Shown: positions 26,531-36,360 of the stretch, piece after piece
Layout: each line of letters starts with the position of its first letter
Position numbering within the stretch: the stretch's first letter is position 1
Assembly (NCBI GenBank): GCA_022885665.1
Contig: JAGQDJ010000048.1
Coordinates: 124,001 to 188,000 of the forward strand
Direction: 5' to 3'
DNA length: 64,000 nt
From: Triops longicaudatus
Lineage: Eukaryota; Arthropoda; Branchiopoda; Notostraca; Triopsidae
The notes under the pieces: model-generated
Databases searched by the model: none
Seen by the model: the letters and a program-made list of their open reading frames with translations, nothing else
Told to the model about the DNA's origin: nothing
Position numbers and translations under genes: made by a program

Positions 26531-27007
26531 ATGAGTCGGTCAGCGTCAGTTACTCTATTTGTAAGTCGATTTATCTATGATTTTAAATTCGAACAACTAA
26601 TCATCTTTTTTAAATAGTTCTTACTTATCTCGACTGTGCATTCGCTTTATACTGAGAATTCCCGTGAAGAACCAGACGATGGAAGTGGCGAGCTAATCTC
26701 TGATGACTGGTCGACATCAATGAACTTTCCACAAACCATTATCCTGCCGCCTGAATGGGAGAGTAATACTCAACCAGATTCAACGCCATTTGCAGCCCCA
26801 GAACTCACCTCGGAACTTTCAGAAGCGACAATTCGAAGAAGAAACAAAAGGCAAAACCGTCCAGTTCGGCAACGGCCTTTACCTCCTCGCCGTCGTCCGA
26901 TTCCAGTACAGTCAGTGCCGGTTCCTATGCGGGTAGCGCCCATTGTACGACCTGGTCCCACATTCTCTCAAATCCAGCATCACTCCAGTCTTCACTTATA
27001 TGATTAA
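26531..27007 (+). CDS. Proline-rich antimicrobial-peptide-like precursor A
   Basis: The coding exons are 26531-26560 and 26618-27007 (57-nt phase-0 intron), giving 139 residues. Exon 1 encodes exactly ten residues, as in both paralogues. Residues 1-19 are a signal peptide ending before LYTEN. Residues 20-88 are an acidic propeptide ending in RRRNKR, a furin-type site. The predicted mature peptide (89-139, 51 residues) begins with Gln, which could cyclise to pyroglutamate, and has about 11 Pro and 8 Arg against one acidic residue (QNRPVRQRPLPPRRRPIPV at its start). It ends in HLYD and has no cysteine. Acidic pro-region plus cationic Pro/Arg-rich mature part is the usual plan of proline-rich antimicrobial peptide precursors such as drosocin or apidaecin, but I recognise no named family. 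A role as a secreted regulatory or matrix peptide remains possible. Confidence 0.75.
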
Positions 27008-28276
27008 ATTGCAAACTTACCATTAGTTCATAAATTAAGAAATTGTAACTTTGTACTAAAAACGACACCGAGCTTGTTTTTTCCTTGCTTGATTTACTTT
27101 TGATACAGTTTTTGCACTTCGATTGTTTTACCTTTCGAATACAATTCACATTCAATGAAATCTGGCAACTGCATGACTTAAATTTCCTTAAGGGAAGAAA
27201 AAGCATGGACTAAAAGTAAAAGTAAGAATCTACAGTAATTGTCAAAAGGAGCAACTGTTTTCACCTAGCCAAAATGGAAAAGAAAAAATCGAGTTGTAAC
27301 GATTAAAAGGTCTACCGTATTACGCGAGGCCGTACAATGAAACACTCTTCTCTCTTTCCAAGACATTGCTTAGGTCTGTCACTCGCACACGTGCACATTT
27401 GATTGATATTTGATGGAGATGCGAGCAACTAACGCTTGGAGGAACAAGATTTTTTTTTCTCTAAAATCATAAACTTAATTTTTTATTGCTCACAATGTTT
27501 ATGTTTTATGTGTAATACTTTTTAGTATTACCGTTACTTATTAAATCACAAAACTTGGCTGTAAAAATATTGGACTTATTTCTAAACACTAAAAATTGTG
27601 CAGTATACACACATAGTACTTAACGGGTAACGGTACAAATCCAATGCTAGTATCAAAATGCAAATTATTCTTGGAGTAATCCGTTCAAATCTTGGTTTCG
27701 AGTGAAATTTTCGGACTTTTCCTGAATTGTGCTCTATTATAATTCTTGGACTAAAGGCATTTTAAACAAGGTTGATTTGTTTCTGTGCTCTGGCAGAAGA
27801 GGTGCGCTTTAAAAAGGGTTAGGAACTGCTGACATGGCGGCAGTTCTGTCATGAATTTAACAATAGATGACGCTATCCGGCGCTTCACGAATATCAAGTA
27901 AGTACGTCAGAAGTCCAGTATTTCGACATAGAGGATCTCGTATCGCAGCTCCTACATCGATACGTTAATACGTAAAGATACCAACAAACAAAACGTCCCC
28001 TACTCTAACACGCTATGCGTGCCTAAGCCTTGCATTGGACGTCCAGTAAGCAGAAGCTTTTCGTATTGGACATAAATCATTCTTCACTTGAAATGTTTAA
28101 ATCATTTCACGTTGCCACAAAATTGGATCCGTTCACAGTTCCCCCGGGTATTTCCGTACACCTAATATAACGCTGACGTAAGCCAAGTCGCATAATGAAC
28201 GCACGATCAACGTTCTAACGCTATTTATGTATGAAAAACACAACATTGGACAACTCAAACGGGATCTAGTGAACCA
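27008..28276. other. Spacer between peptide genes A and B
   Basis: No further member of the family is visible here. A Rel-like decamer GGGTATTTCC at 28146-28155 lies about 120 bp before the TATA box of gene B; it departs from the strict consensus at position 4. Confidence 0.5.
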
Positions 28277-28310
28277 TATAAAAGGTTAGCGCAAACTCTT
28301 CTTGGCAGCT
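28277..28310 (+). promoter_or_regulatory. TATA box of proline-rich peptide gene B
   Basis: TATAAAAG starts at 28277, with a possible start around GGCAGCTAG about 30 bp later and the ATG at 28365. The arrangement repeats that of genes A and C. Confidence 0.6.
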
Positions 28311-28364
28311 AGTTCCTCAGGTTCCTATGCGGAGCGAGACAGAACAAAGCATTTGACCAAGAAA

Positions 28365-28993
28365 ATGACCCGTTTAATATCGTTTGGTTTAATTGTAAGT
28401 AGTTCTGAAAGCACAAGTTAAGATTATTTAAAACTGATATCATTTTTTGGTAGTTGACGTTGGTGTCCTTTGGAGCCTCGCTTTACATTGATCAATCCTC
28501 GGAAACGCAAAGCAATGCAAACTCGCCACTGAACTCCCATGAACTTGATCTTTCGCGTACTCGACGCCAGAGTTCTACCGTCAACTGGCCTGCACCAATT
28601 AACGCACAACCAGCGAATGTGCGGCCACCTGTATGGGTGGGGATTGGAACGCCAGCTGTGCCACCAAACGCAAGACCTACGACCCCAAGATCTACCACCA
28701 GAGCACCTCAAACAACCACAACCCCAAGACGCCCCCCAAGACCTCATCAAAGAGTTACACCACCAACACCCTCTTCAAGACCCACCCAAAGACCCACGAC
28801 TCCCAGAATGACTCAGAGACCAGTACCTCAAAGCATAGGCCGCCCTGTGCCTCCTCTCCGCCCTGTGCCTCCTCTCCGCCCTGTTCCCGCACAACAGCCA
28901 CCTCTGTCTTGGAACGGATTGTCCGGTGCACCTGGAGGAACCATTCTTCCCCAGAGACAGCCTCACCACGCTTTTTCACACTTTTACGATTAG
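28365..28993 (+). CDS. Proline-rich antimicrobial-peptide-like precursor B
   Basis: The coding exons are 28365-28394 and 28454-28993 (59-nt phase-0 intron), giving 189 residues. The 19-residue signal peptide ends before LYIDQS; a 29-residue propeptide ends in LSRTRR, and the mature part begins with Gln49. The ~141-residue mature peptide is rich in Pro, Thr and Arg with RPTTPRSTT-like segments, which could be O-glycosylated as in drosocin, and has a near-perfect tandem repeat of PVPPLR (about 28849-28890). The tail GGTILPQRQPHHAFSHFYD resembles the ends of A and C. B and C share pro-region spacing exactly (19+29 residues), so they are the closest pair. The antimicrobial role is inferred from architecture. 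Confidence 0.75.
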
Positions 28994-30249
28994 CACGATG
29001 AAAAGAACAATGAATCTTGCTCTCAATTATATTGCGTTGTAAACTGTTCCACAAGACCAGACTTGATCAATACTGCTTTGCAGAATTTGAAATGTAATTT
29101 GCTGACGTGCGGACGTGATTGCTTAACTTATGAATGTAGCCAAATTCCCAGTTATTTTTTTAAATACATTAAATATGATCAGACTAAGATGATCCATTTC
29201 GCTGTTTAGCTTTATCATTAAGAAGAACAAGGCTATGCTTATGGCCCACATGTCTTCGCAAATTAACTCAAGGAATTGATTGTAGGGCAAGTAGAAGAGG
29301 GGCGGGACGATTCGGACAGTTTCCTTGTTTTTGTTTTCAACTCGTGAGCTAAATAAAGTATGGCCTAAAAACAGACACAGTAGATGCAGTAACGCTCTGG
29401 CTACGAAACGCGGTACTGTGGGTTCAAGAAAACGAAAATTACGGCAAATGACAGTGAAAACTCGAGGCTCTTCCAGGCGTACAAATTGTCCAGGGAAGGG
29501 ACAGCACTGAGTTGGGGAAACGAGAGACGAAGCAGTTCGGGATATCGTACAGTTCGTACAAAGATCATAGCTAATAAAGTGCAACTAGTTTATCCCGGAA
29601 CAAAATCCCGGGTTCAGTGAACACACTGCACTAAAGATGGACGAATCTTAATAGAAATTCCAAGACACACTCTGAACTAGAATTTTTTTTACTGACTATT
29701 GCTACTCCTGTTTACAGGATTAAGCCTAGAATTAGCGTAATTTAATCGATAATCATTCCAATTGAGTGGTGCGAAATTTACTGAGAGATCTTCCATCTGT
29801 AGGATTTTCCCTTGAATTCGTCCTAAGAACTATATTTGGCACGATATGACACTTCCGCGAAAGGTTACATTTAGATACGAGTTTTGGCCAGAAGTGACTT
29901 CCGCCTGTTGGAATTTCTGTATTTTTTTTTTAAATTCAGACAACGCTGGAATACCAGAAGTGACTTCCGCCTGTTGGAATTTCTGTATTTTTTTTTTAAA
30001 ATTCAGACAACGCTGGAATACAAACTACTGATGGCAACACAGATGGCAGAACGCAACAACATAAAATGTATTATCTGTCTAGTGAATACCAAGTGCTTAC
30101 GTAACAAAATCGCTTCCTACATTTTTAATTTTTTCAAAGCACAAAAAAATTGAAACTAACAGTCAATACTAATAATCAATAATACAAATACCGAACATGT
30201 CTATAACTATTCTTAATCTATTCAAGTTATACAAAATTTACCACAAAAT
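28994..30249. other. Spacer between peptide genes B and C
   Basis: This stretch contains a two-copy tandem duplication (29888-30021) and otherwise nothing recognisable. The 153-codon minus frame at 29123-29584 shows no domain features. Confidence 0.5.
29888..30021. repeat. Two-copy 66/67-bp tandem duplication
   Basis: The unit starting CCAGAAGTGACTTCCGCC and ending GCTGGAATAC occurs twice head to tail. The copies differ only by about one base in the internal poly-T/A run, so the duplication is recent. Confidence 0.95.
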
Positions 30250-30260
30250 GAAATTTCCCC
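30250..30260 (-). promoter_or_regulatory. Rel/NF-kappaB-like site upstream of peptide gene C
   Basis: On the minus strand this reads GGGGAAATTTC, which contains GGGAAATTTC, a full match to GGGRNNYYYY. It lies about 145 bp before the TATA box of gene C, in the range seen for inducible arthropod immune promoters. Function is inferred. Confidence 0.45.
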
Positions 30261-30402
30261 AGGGTGTAACCCTATTTTAATTTTTTCAACTCCCCAAAAG
30301 CTTATGATAAACGAGTTCAGGAAATGAGGCACGATCAAGATTTTAACGCTGTTCACGTAGAACAACAACACATTCAGCAGTGAACGTTATCCGGTGAACA
30401 AC

Positions 30403-30436
30403 TATAAAAGGTCACCATCCGAAGATTCTCATCAGT
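30403..30436 (+). promoter_or_regulatory. TATA box and initiator of proline-rich peptide gene C
   Basis: TATAAAAG starts at 30403 and the initiator TCAGT is at 30432-30436, about 31 bp apart, the expected spacing. The ATG is at 30488. Confidence 0.7.
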
Positions 30437-30487
30437 CAGGTGTGTGATTTCCTAGTATTCAATAAGACAGAACTAGTAAGAAAGAGG

Positions 30488-31009
30488 ATGGCTCGATCAG
30501 TGTTGCTTGCTTTTCTTGTAAGGCATTTAAAAAAAGTACTTTCAAATTAATACTTAGGTTGTATTCTTCCGCCACAGTTCATTCTAGTCTCTGCTGTAAC
30601 TTCGCTTTACGTTGATCAGTCTGACGAATTGCAAGGCGATGCGAACTTGTTGGTAAATTCACACGCCCTTCGTCTTTCGCGTTCTCGACGACAGGGGCCG
30701 CTGGGCAGTTGGCCAGTGCTGCCACCTGCATGGACGAGTGCTACGAGACCAGTTCCACCACCAAGTTCAAGACCCACCACGCCCAGATCTACCTCAAGCC
30801 CTACTCAAAGACCTACAACTCCAAAACCAACCACAAGACCTACTAGGGGACCTACCCGAAGACCAGTTCCTCCACATGCATACCACCCTCATCCTCCGCA
30901 TCGTCCTGTTCCAGTGGGGCACCCTCTTCCTCCGCCACCAGTTTCTGGTGTACCAGGAGGACCCACATATCCCCAAAGGCCACCTAGCCCTACTGTTTTC
31001 CGCTATTAA
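30488..31009 (+). CDS. Proline-rich antimicrobial-peptide-like precursor C
   Basis: The coding exons are 30488-30517 and 30578-31009 (60-nt phase-0 intron), giving 153 residues. The signal peptide (1-19) ends before LYVDQSD; a 29-residue propeptide ends NSHALRLSRSRR, and the mature peptide (49-153) starts with Gln-Gly-Pro. It contains RPTTPRSTSSPTQRPTTP and a His/Pro-rich segment (HAYHPHPPHRPVPVGH), with no Cys. The tail GGPTYPQRPPSPTVFRY parallels paralogue B. Exon structure, signal-peptide length, furin-type site and promoter layout match genes A and B, so the three arose by tandem duplication. His/Pro-rich stretches could give pH- or metal-dependent activity, which is speculative. Confidence 0.75.
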
Positions 31010-32471
31010 AATCATCCCGAAAATTGACTCGCAAGAGCCCACTTTGAATTAAAAAACTATACTTGGTGTATCTCGCTGGATTCGTCATATAATTCGCGAA
31101 TGTGTGTATTTAAAATTCGCAACTTATCAATACAGCTAATGTTGTACATGTAAAAAAGTTATCGTTGACAAAATTGTTTTATTATAAAAATATGAGCTAT
31201 TTGTGAATACGTGTGGCAGTTAAGTAGCAGTATGCGCATACCGTTATCACACATGAGTAAATTAACTGCTGTAAATACTTCTGACCCTTGAATTCGCAGC
31301 AGCGTAAAGTTCCGTAGTTCTTTTTTTCTTTTTAAACATAAATATGGTATACTCGAGTACTTGGACAGTCTTTTTATCGGTTTTCCCTAGTCGACCTAAT
31401 GGTGACCCTAGATGTGTCTTTCATTTCATTCGTTGGGAAATTTTCTTGAAAGCTCTATGGATGAAAAATGTGCCGTGTTCTAACGGTTCTAATTTGGTTC
31501 TGGAAACTTCCATTTCCTTCACAAAGCTATTTTAACCTTCCAACATTTACAAGTCTGGAAATGTCGGCCTCAGACAAGTTAGTCTTTAGGTGTGCGTTGA
31601 GAAATATTGAGCAAAGTTATGACCAGAATGGTAGAGCCACAATACAGCTTGAAAATAAATGAAATGACATGGTTCGTAGTCAAGACGATTTCAAATAGTT
31701 AAGTTTTTCCTTTCTTCTTGCGATTTACGAAGATACTGAATGTTTAACCTTTGTGAAAATGTTCCAAATAAACAACACCAAAATTCGTAATCTTATATTA
31801 ATTTTCAAACATACGGTATATTGTAGGTGCTATGCATTTCTGTGTAGTCTATACGGAAAATTATGGCAAGATGGAAATGTACTTTTTTTATTTCAACAAG
31901 TGCTTCGTAAAATTAGAGGTTTGTCGTGCGGTAAAATCCTCTAAAATCCTATAACGTAGCCTAAAACGTAATTGGGCAAAAGGTGGTAAACTGCTTTAAA
32001 TTTCTAAGCTTATCGTCAGTTTTACAAGTGTTGTTCAGACTCGCACTTGGTAAACTTTCGTATTTTTCCAATGGAAATCCAGATACATCTAAGATCACTG
32101 AATTTCACCAGCGAGGAGACACATCTACAGAAATAATCACAAATCGTCATTGACTTTTCACGTTCCGTCAATAACTAAAAATAAAAACATGATAAACTAC
32201 GGGTAAACTCAATTAAAAATGCGGGTTTGCTTGCTGCGCAAAATGTCCCGCGGGCTTATCAATGTTAGGAGTCGTAATATGAACGTCTAGTTCATAAACA
32301 CAGTTTAGCTCACAACTGATTTTTATCATACTTTGATCTTTCGACTTCCAAGTCGATTTAGCGGATAAACCCGTCCCCGTCCTTTTCCTTGTTTGTTGAC
32401 CAGCTTCTATGCAATAATTTATGACGCGAAATACGAGCTGTCCATGTCTTTACTTCTCATAATATGTTGGA
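31010..32471. other. Intergenic region, no gene recognised
   Basis: No fourth member of the proline-rich family and no other recognisable exon is visible. Open frames are under 65 codons. Confidence 0.5.
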
Positions 32472-32478
32472 TATAAAG
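32472..32478 (+). promoter_or_regulatory. TATA box ahead of the tandem signal-peptide units
   Basis: TATAAAG lies about 32 bp before AGCAGTAAC, which marks the beginning of the first tandem unit. The later units lack this TATA box, so they may depend on the first promoter or be silent. Confidence 0.45.
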
Positions 32479-32546
32479 ACCAGCGTCGAACCAAAAGATT
32501 CGAGCAGTAACTTGCTTACCATAGACTCGTGCTTTAGTAAACCTCG

Positions 32547-32705
32547 ATGAATCGTCTTCTAATTTTTATTTGTGTAATTATCCATTTCGGTAAGATACCA
32601 CTAACCTAACTTTGGAGATAGACCGAATTTATCGTTGTATTAATAAATTCCTTCATTTGCTTTTTAGGATTGAGCCAAGCTCGTCCGTTTGAATTTTCGA
32701 ACTGA
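32547..32705 (+). pseudogene. First copy of the small secreted peptide unit, frameshifted
   Basis: Exon 1 (32547-32589) encodes a signal peptide and splices in phase 1 to 32668-32705. Relative to copy 2 one C is missing near 32702, so the frame stops after ARPFEFSN, leaving a 26-residue product that is almost only a signal peptide. Exon 1 may still be useful as a donor to a downstream exon (see the chimeric model at 33173-33549). Confidence 0.55.
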
Positions 32706-32848
32706 TAGATGGCTTCCCTTCCGCGTTGCGTTCAACTTTTTCAGCAAATTTTTTCCTAACGGGGAACACATGCATATGCCGAAAATAGATAACAGTAACT
32801 TGAAAACAGTAACTTGCTTACCATAGAGTCGTGCTTTAGTAAATCTCA

Positions 32849-33136
32849 ATGAATCGTCTTCTAATTTTTATTTGTGTAATTATCCATCTCGGTAAGATAC
32901 CACTAACCTAACTTTGGAGATAGACCGAATTTATCGTTGTATTAATAAATTCCTTCATTTGCTTTTTAGGATTGAGCCAAGCTCGTCTGTTTGAATTTTC
33001 GAACTCGATAGATGGCTTCCCTTCCGCGTTGCGTTCAACTTTTTCAGCAAATTTTTTCCTAACGGGGAACGGGGAACACATGCACATGCCGAAAATAGAT
33101 AACAGTAACTTGAAAACAGTAACTTGCTTACCATAG
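32849..33136 (+). CDS. Small secreted peptide, second tandem copy (doubtful)
   Basis: The exons 32849-32891 and 32970-33136 (78-nt intron, phase 1) give 69 residues: a signal peptide of about 19 residues, then ARLFEFSNSIDGFPSALRS and a short tail. The last ~15 codons read into the leader sequence of copy 3, so the original 3' end has been lost by the duplication. I do not recognise the peptide. Whether it is made is uncertain. Confidence 0.35.
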
Positions 33137-33172
33137 AGTCGTGCTTAAACGTGCCTTATTCAGTAAATTACA

Positions 33173-33549
33173 ATGAATCGTCTTCTAATTTTTATTTGTG
33201 TAATTATCCTTCCTTTCCGAGCTGTATTCAACTTACGATACATTTCCAGCACATGTTTCCCTAACGGGGAACGCTCAGAAGCACATATCGAGAGGAGATA
33301 TCCATGACGACGAATACGAAAGCAAGAGTGCAGCCAGAGCCCCATCTCACGAAAAACCTGCCCCAGGGTACGGCAGAGATCATAATGGCAATGTGAGATC
33401 CATTTGGCCAGCACGTCATTCCCAAAACAGAACTACGACGGTCAGACGAGTTCCCTCTCTACTCAGATCTTTGGCTAAACAGGTAAAATATCTCGCTTTT
33501 CACCTGACTTTTCTCTATTTTTAACGAATACTTCTTGTTTCCGTAGTAG
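33173..33549 (+). other. Third copy of the unit, with candidate chimeric exon fused to a SPATA20 fragment
   Basis: Copy 3 keeps the ATG exon start but has a deletion that shifts the frame after MNRLLIFICVIIL, so on its own it stops within 36 codons. However, a good acceptor (ATTTCCAG at 33249) opens a frame that fits the phase-1 donor of copy 1 or copy 2. Joining 32849-32891 to 33250-33482 and 33547-33549 gives 92 residues: signal peptide, an acidic/basic segment (GDIHDDEYESKS, HEKPAPGYGRDHNG), a dibasic RR, then PSLLRSLAKQ from the captured SPATA20 exon. If the captured intron is spliced, the next codon is TAG where SPATA20 has TGG. The model is phase-consistent but has no other support. Confidence 0.3.
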
Positions 33550-33577
33550 AAAGAAAATCCATCGAAATTTCTGACAT
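33438..33577 (+). repeat. DNA-level copy of a SPATA20 exon-intron-exon fragment
   Basis: These 140 nt match 39063-39204 (end of SPATA20 exon 2b, its 64-nt intron and the start of exon 3) with about six mismatches and a 2-nt length difference. The intron is kept, so this is a genomic duplication rather than a retrocopy. Both splice sites are still intact. The first codon after the acceptor is TAG here and TGG in SPATA20. Confidence 0.95.
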
Positions 33578-34100
33578 GAGATTCATTCTCGTACACCAAG
33601 TTCATTTTAAAAAATAATGATTATACCTACAAAACTGTGGCATTGTAACTATTATAACAGGTTCTTGTAAGAAATGAAGGTGTTATAATAAAAGCAAATG
33701 CATTAATACTTCTGGCTTATTTGTGCGTGACTAAGCGACACGTCGTACATTTTTGTGTGGCTTGTAGCACCGGAACCCTGGTACTAATTGGAAAGCGGTG
33801 ACAGAGCGACAATTTTGTAACCTTTTATTATTTACCATTAGCTGTATTACAGGAATTCACATTTAAAAATTAATACTACTGGACTTTTTACCACGTTACA
33901 AATCATAGGTCGAAGTTCCGACAGAAAATCACAAAACTGAACGGTTTTACAAAATAAGGCATCTGATGAAGGAATTAAGGAATGACAAGAAACAAAGCAA
34001 CATACTATGGGCGTCAAACGATAAGAAATTTTGTCAGCTGTGTTAGGAAGGGGTACTGCGAACACCCTGGAATCAGGTATGAATCTCTCACAATGATGAA
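33578..34100. other. Spacer between the peptide array and MEIOB
   Basis: Nothing recognisable. TTTATT at 33824-33829 is an AATAAA on the minus strand, 272 nt beyond the MEIOB stop, and may be its poly(A) signal. Confidence 0.4.
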
Positions 34101-36360
34101 CTAAACCGGGGTTTTCAAAGCTACTTCCATCGGGTGGACCTCTTCCACGCCGACGATGTAGGTGGAAACTATGTTACCATTAACAACTTTCGCACTAACA
34201 CCAACTACCACGATAGAGTACGCAAGAAAAGCGACAAAGAATTCAATTAACAGTAATGTTTTTTAATATGCCATAAAACTTATTTCATCCCTTACCTTTG
34301 AAATGCTTCAACAAGAATTTCCACTTGAGTTCTGTCTTTTTCTTGCTATTTATAGCAATATAGTCTTCAGCCTATGAAGAAAACAGAATTAAGTAAAAAT
34401 ATTATTTTGGTTGCTTTCGAAAAGAATATTACCGTAACACCAAGAACTTTTTCTGCAGTCCGTCCGTTCAGGTATGAGTTCAACATACCGGAATGATCAA
34501 TTAACTGCACCCTGATGCTAAACTGCCTCTTGCACATAGTTTTTGACGATTCTGGGGTGAAAAAGAGCTCCGAACAGGCAGGCTTATCGCACGACGTAAA
34601 ACCATTCTCTTCGTCTATCGTTCCTAAGCAATTGGTACTACAAGTAAACGAGTAAAACTAACTTATTAATACGACATTGAATAAAAGCTTGAAAATTAAC
34701 AGAGAGTAGTTTACCAAATATAATGCTAACAATTTTTCATTTAAAAGCAAACAAACCGTGTAGATTATTATTTTTTCGTAATAGTACAAGCATATCGACA
34801 AATAAGGAAAGAAAACTAAAAATACTTTAATACTGGTAATAATTACCATTTTGCAACAATGGGTAAAATAGGCCCATCCAAATCAATGGAGTTAATAATC
34901 GGATACAAAATTGCGGTAATTGCCTCGTTTTGCTGCCATTCTTCAAGCTGATTTTCACTTAGCAGCTTATCTTTTAACTGACGAATGTTGTAGATCGCCC
35001 TGATGCTGTTCACTATGCGGAAAAGGAAAAATATTACAAAAATAATATACATATTTAAGGATGGGGGTAAGAAGAAAGAAACAGCTTAATTTTTACAGTC
35101 CAAACGTGGATTAGGATCATTTTCTGGTTCGTCCATGACACTAGCTAGCGACGCAGCACTACGAACATAGGCCGCTAATGCATTTCCAGCTTCACAATCC
35201 GGCTGTACAATACAAATGGTACGACAGCAAGTATTTGCGATCAATTTTTGTTGAAAAGCGTTGAAGGATAGTCTAACTCCCGACAGCAGCAATACTGTGA
35301 AAAATAAATCGAAACTGTTACAAGAACAACACCCTTCATAATTCCAAATGTGCGCATCGCCTTTTTTTAGTTTCTGACATAAATACCTGTATGGTAAGGG
35401 ACCCAGTTAGCAGCCAACTCCTGCAGAGGCGCGTCCCACAATGTGACAATTAACCCCGAGCCAGTTCGGTCAAACACTTCCATTTCTTGCTTTATTTTCG
35501 GTCCATTCTTGGTTTGAATAGTACTAGGCTCTTTGATCTTCTTAATTCCAACCAGCAAATTCACATATTGGCCTTCAAGACTCATTCGGTTATAAAGGAC
35601 GTCTACCAATGTATAGATGTCCATAAGATACGGGGGTGGAATGCGAGAGAATTGCTGGAACTTCTGGAAAATAGGGTCATGAGGCCCCGGAGTAATGTAC
35701 CGCTTAATACTGCCACCGTCGGTCACGACTAACTCCGTGCGACTAGAGAAATAAAAAGAAAAGACAAAGTTCAATACACAGAAAGAAAAACTAAATATGA
35801 AAGATGGAATAAACGAAATAAAAGAAACATAAAAATGTATTCACAAATACGAATAAAACAAAAACCATACAAAGTATGGATTTGATTTGCATCGAATTCG
35901 TAATTTTACGCACGATAAAATTTGAACAAAAGAATCGAGAGGTTTTCTTTAAAATCATCGAACAGAATGTCAACTAACTTCGTAACGCGTGGTCTATATG
36001 TTTCAGCATTGTAACCCGCCTCTTGCTTCAACTTTGGGTTGCACACTTGGACTGGAAAGAAAAGAAATTACTAATGTGAGATGCGGTACGATGTTTATTA
36101 TGGATAAAGTAACCTATTGAACCAATTTTGCACACGGAATAGACGGATTGGATCTCTGTTTCCCGACCCCATACAGTAACGTTAACCGTGTCTTCCAAGG
36201 AATCGCGGAAGATGAAGTTCAGGGCCCAGCGGGTGTTCACCCCATCGTGGCTTGCTGTTTGCCTCGGAGCTTGGCACGCCAAAACGATTCCTATCAACAT
36301 GATATCCTCATCCCCTGGTTTAATATTCGCAATAGAGCGCCGAGACAATACTTGAGCCAT
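34101..36360 (-). CDS. Meiob: MEIOB, meiosis-specific OB-fold protein
   Basis: There are eight coding exons on the minus strand: 36360-36114, 36051-35979, 35742-35387, 35294-35097, 35012-34847, 34637-34433, 34371-34296 and 34204-34101. They give 474 residues, close to the usual ~470. The first OB-fold region contains NFIFRDSLEDTVNVTVWG, the central one DIYTLVDVLYNR with FDRTGSGLIVTLWDAPL, and the C-terminal one the paired cysteines CTNC and CDKPAC followed by VQLIDHSGMLNSYLNG and AEKVLG. This is the family's order. MEIOB binds single-stranded DNA with SPATA22 and RPA during meiotic recombination, in the nucleus of germ cells; the Drosophila relative is hold'em. All splice sites are GT..AG with matching phases. 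The start is the ATG at 36360; an earlier in-frame ATG exists at 36456, but the shorter form fits the family. Confidence 0.92.

Larger units (their letters stand above)
32504..33250 (+). repeat. Tandem array of a ~302-bp signal-peptide-exon unit (three copies, third diverged)
   Basis: The units share a leader (AGTAACTTGCTTACCATAGA), an ATG exon starting MNRLLIFICVII, an intron and the start of a second exon. The ATGs are at 32547, 32849 and 33173, spacings of 302 and 324 bp. Copies 1 and 2 are nearly identical. Copy 3 has an insertion in the leader and has lost the intron and the first part of exon 2. Confidence 0.9.
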
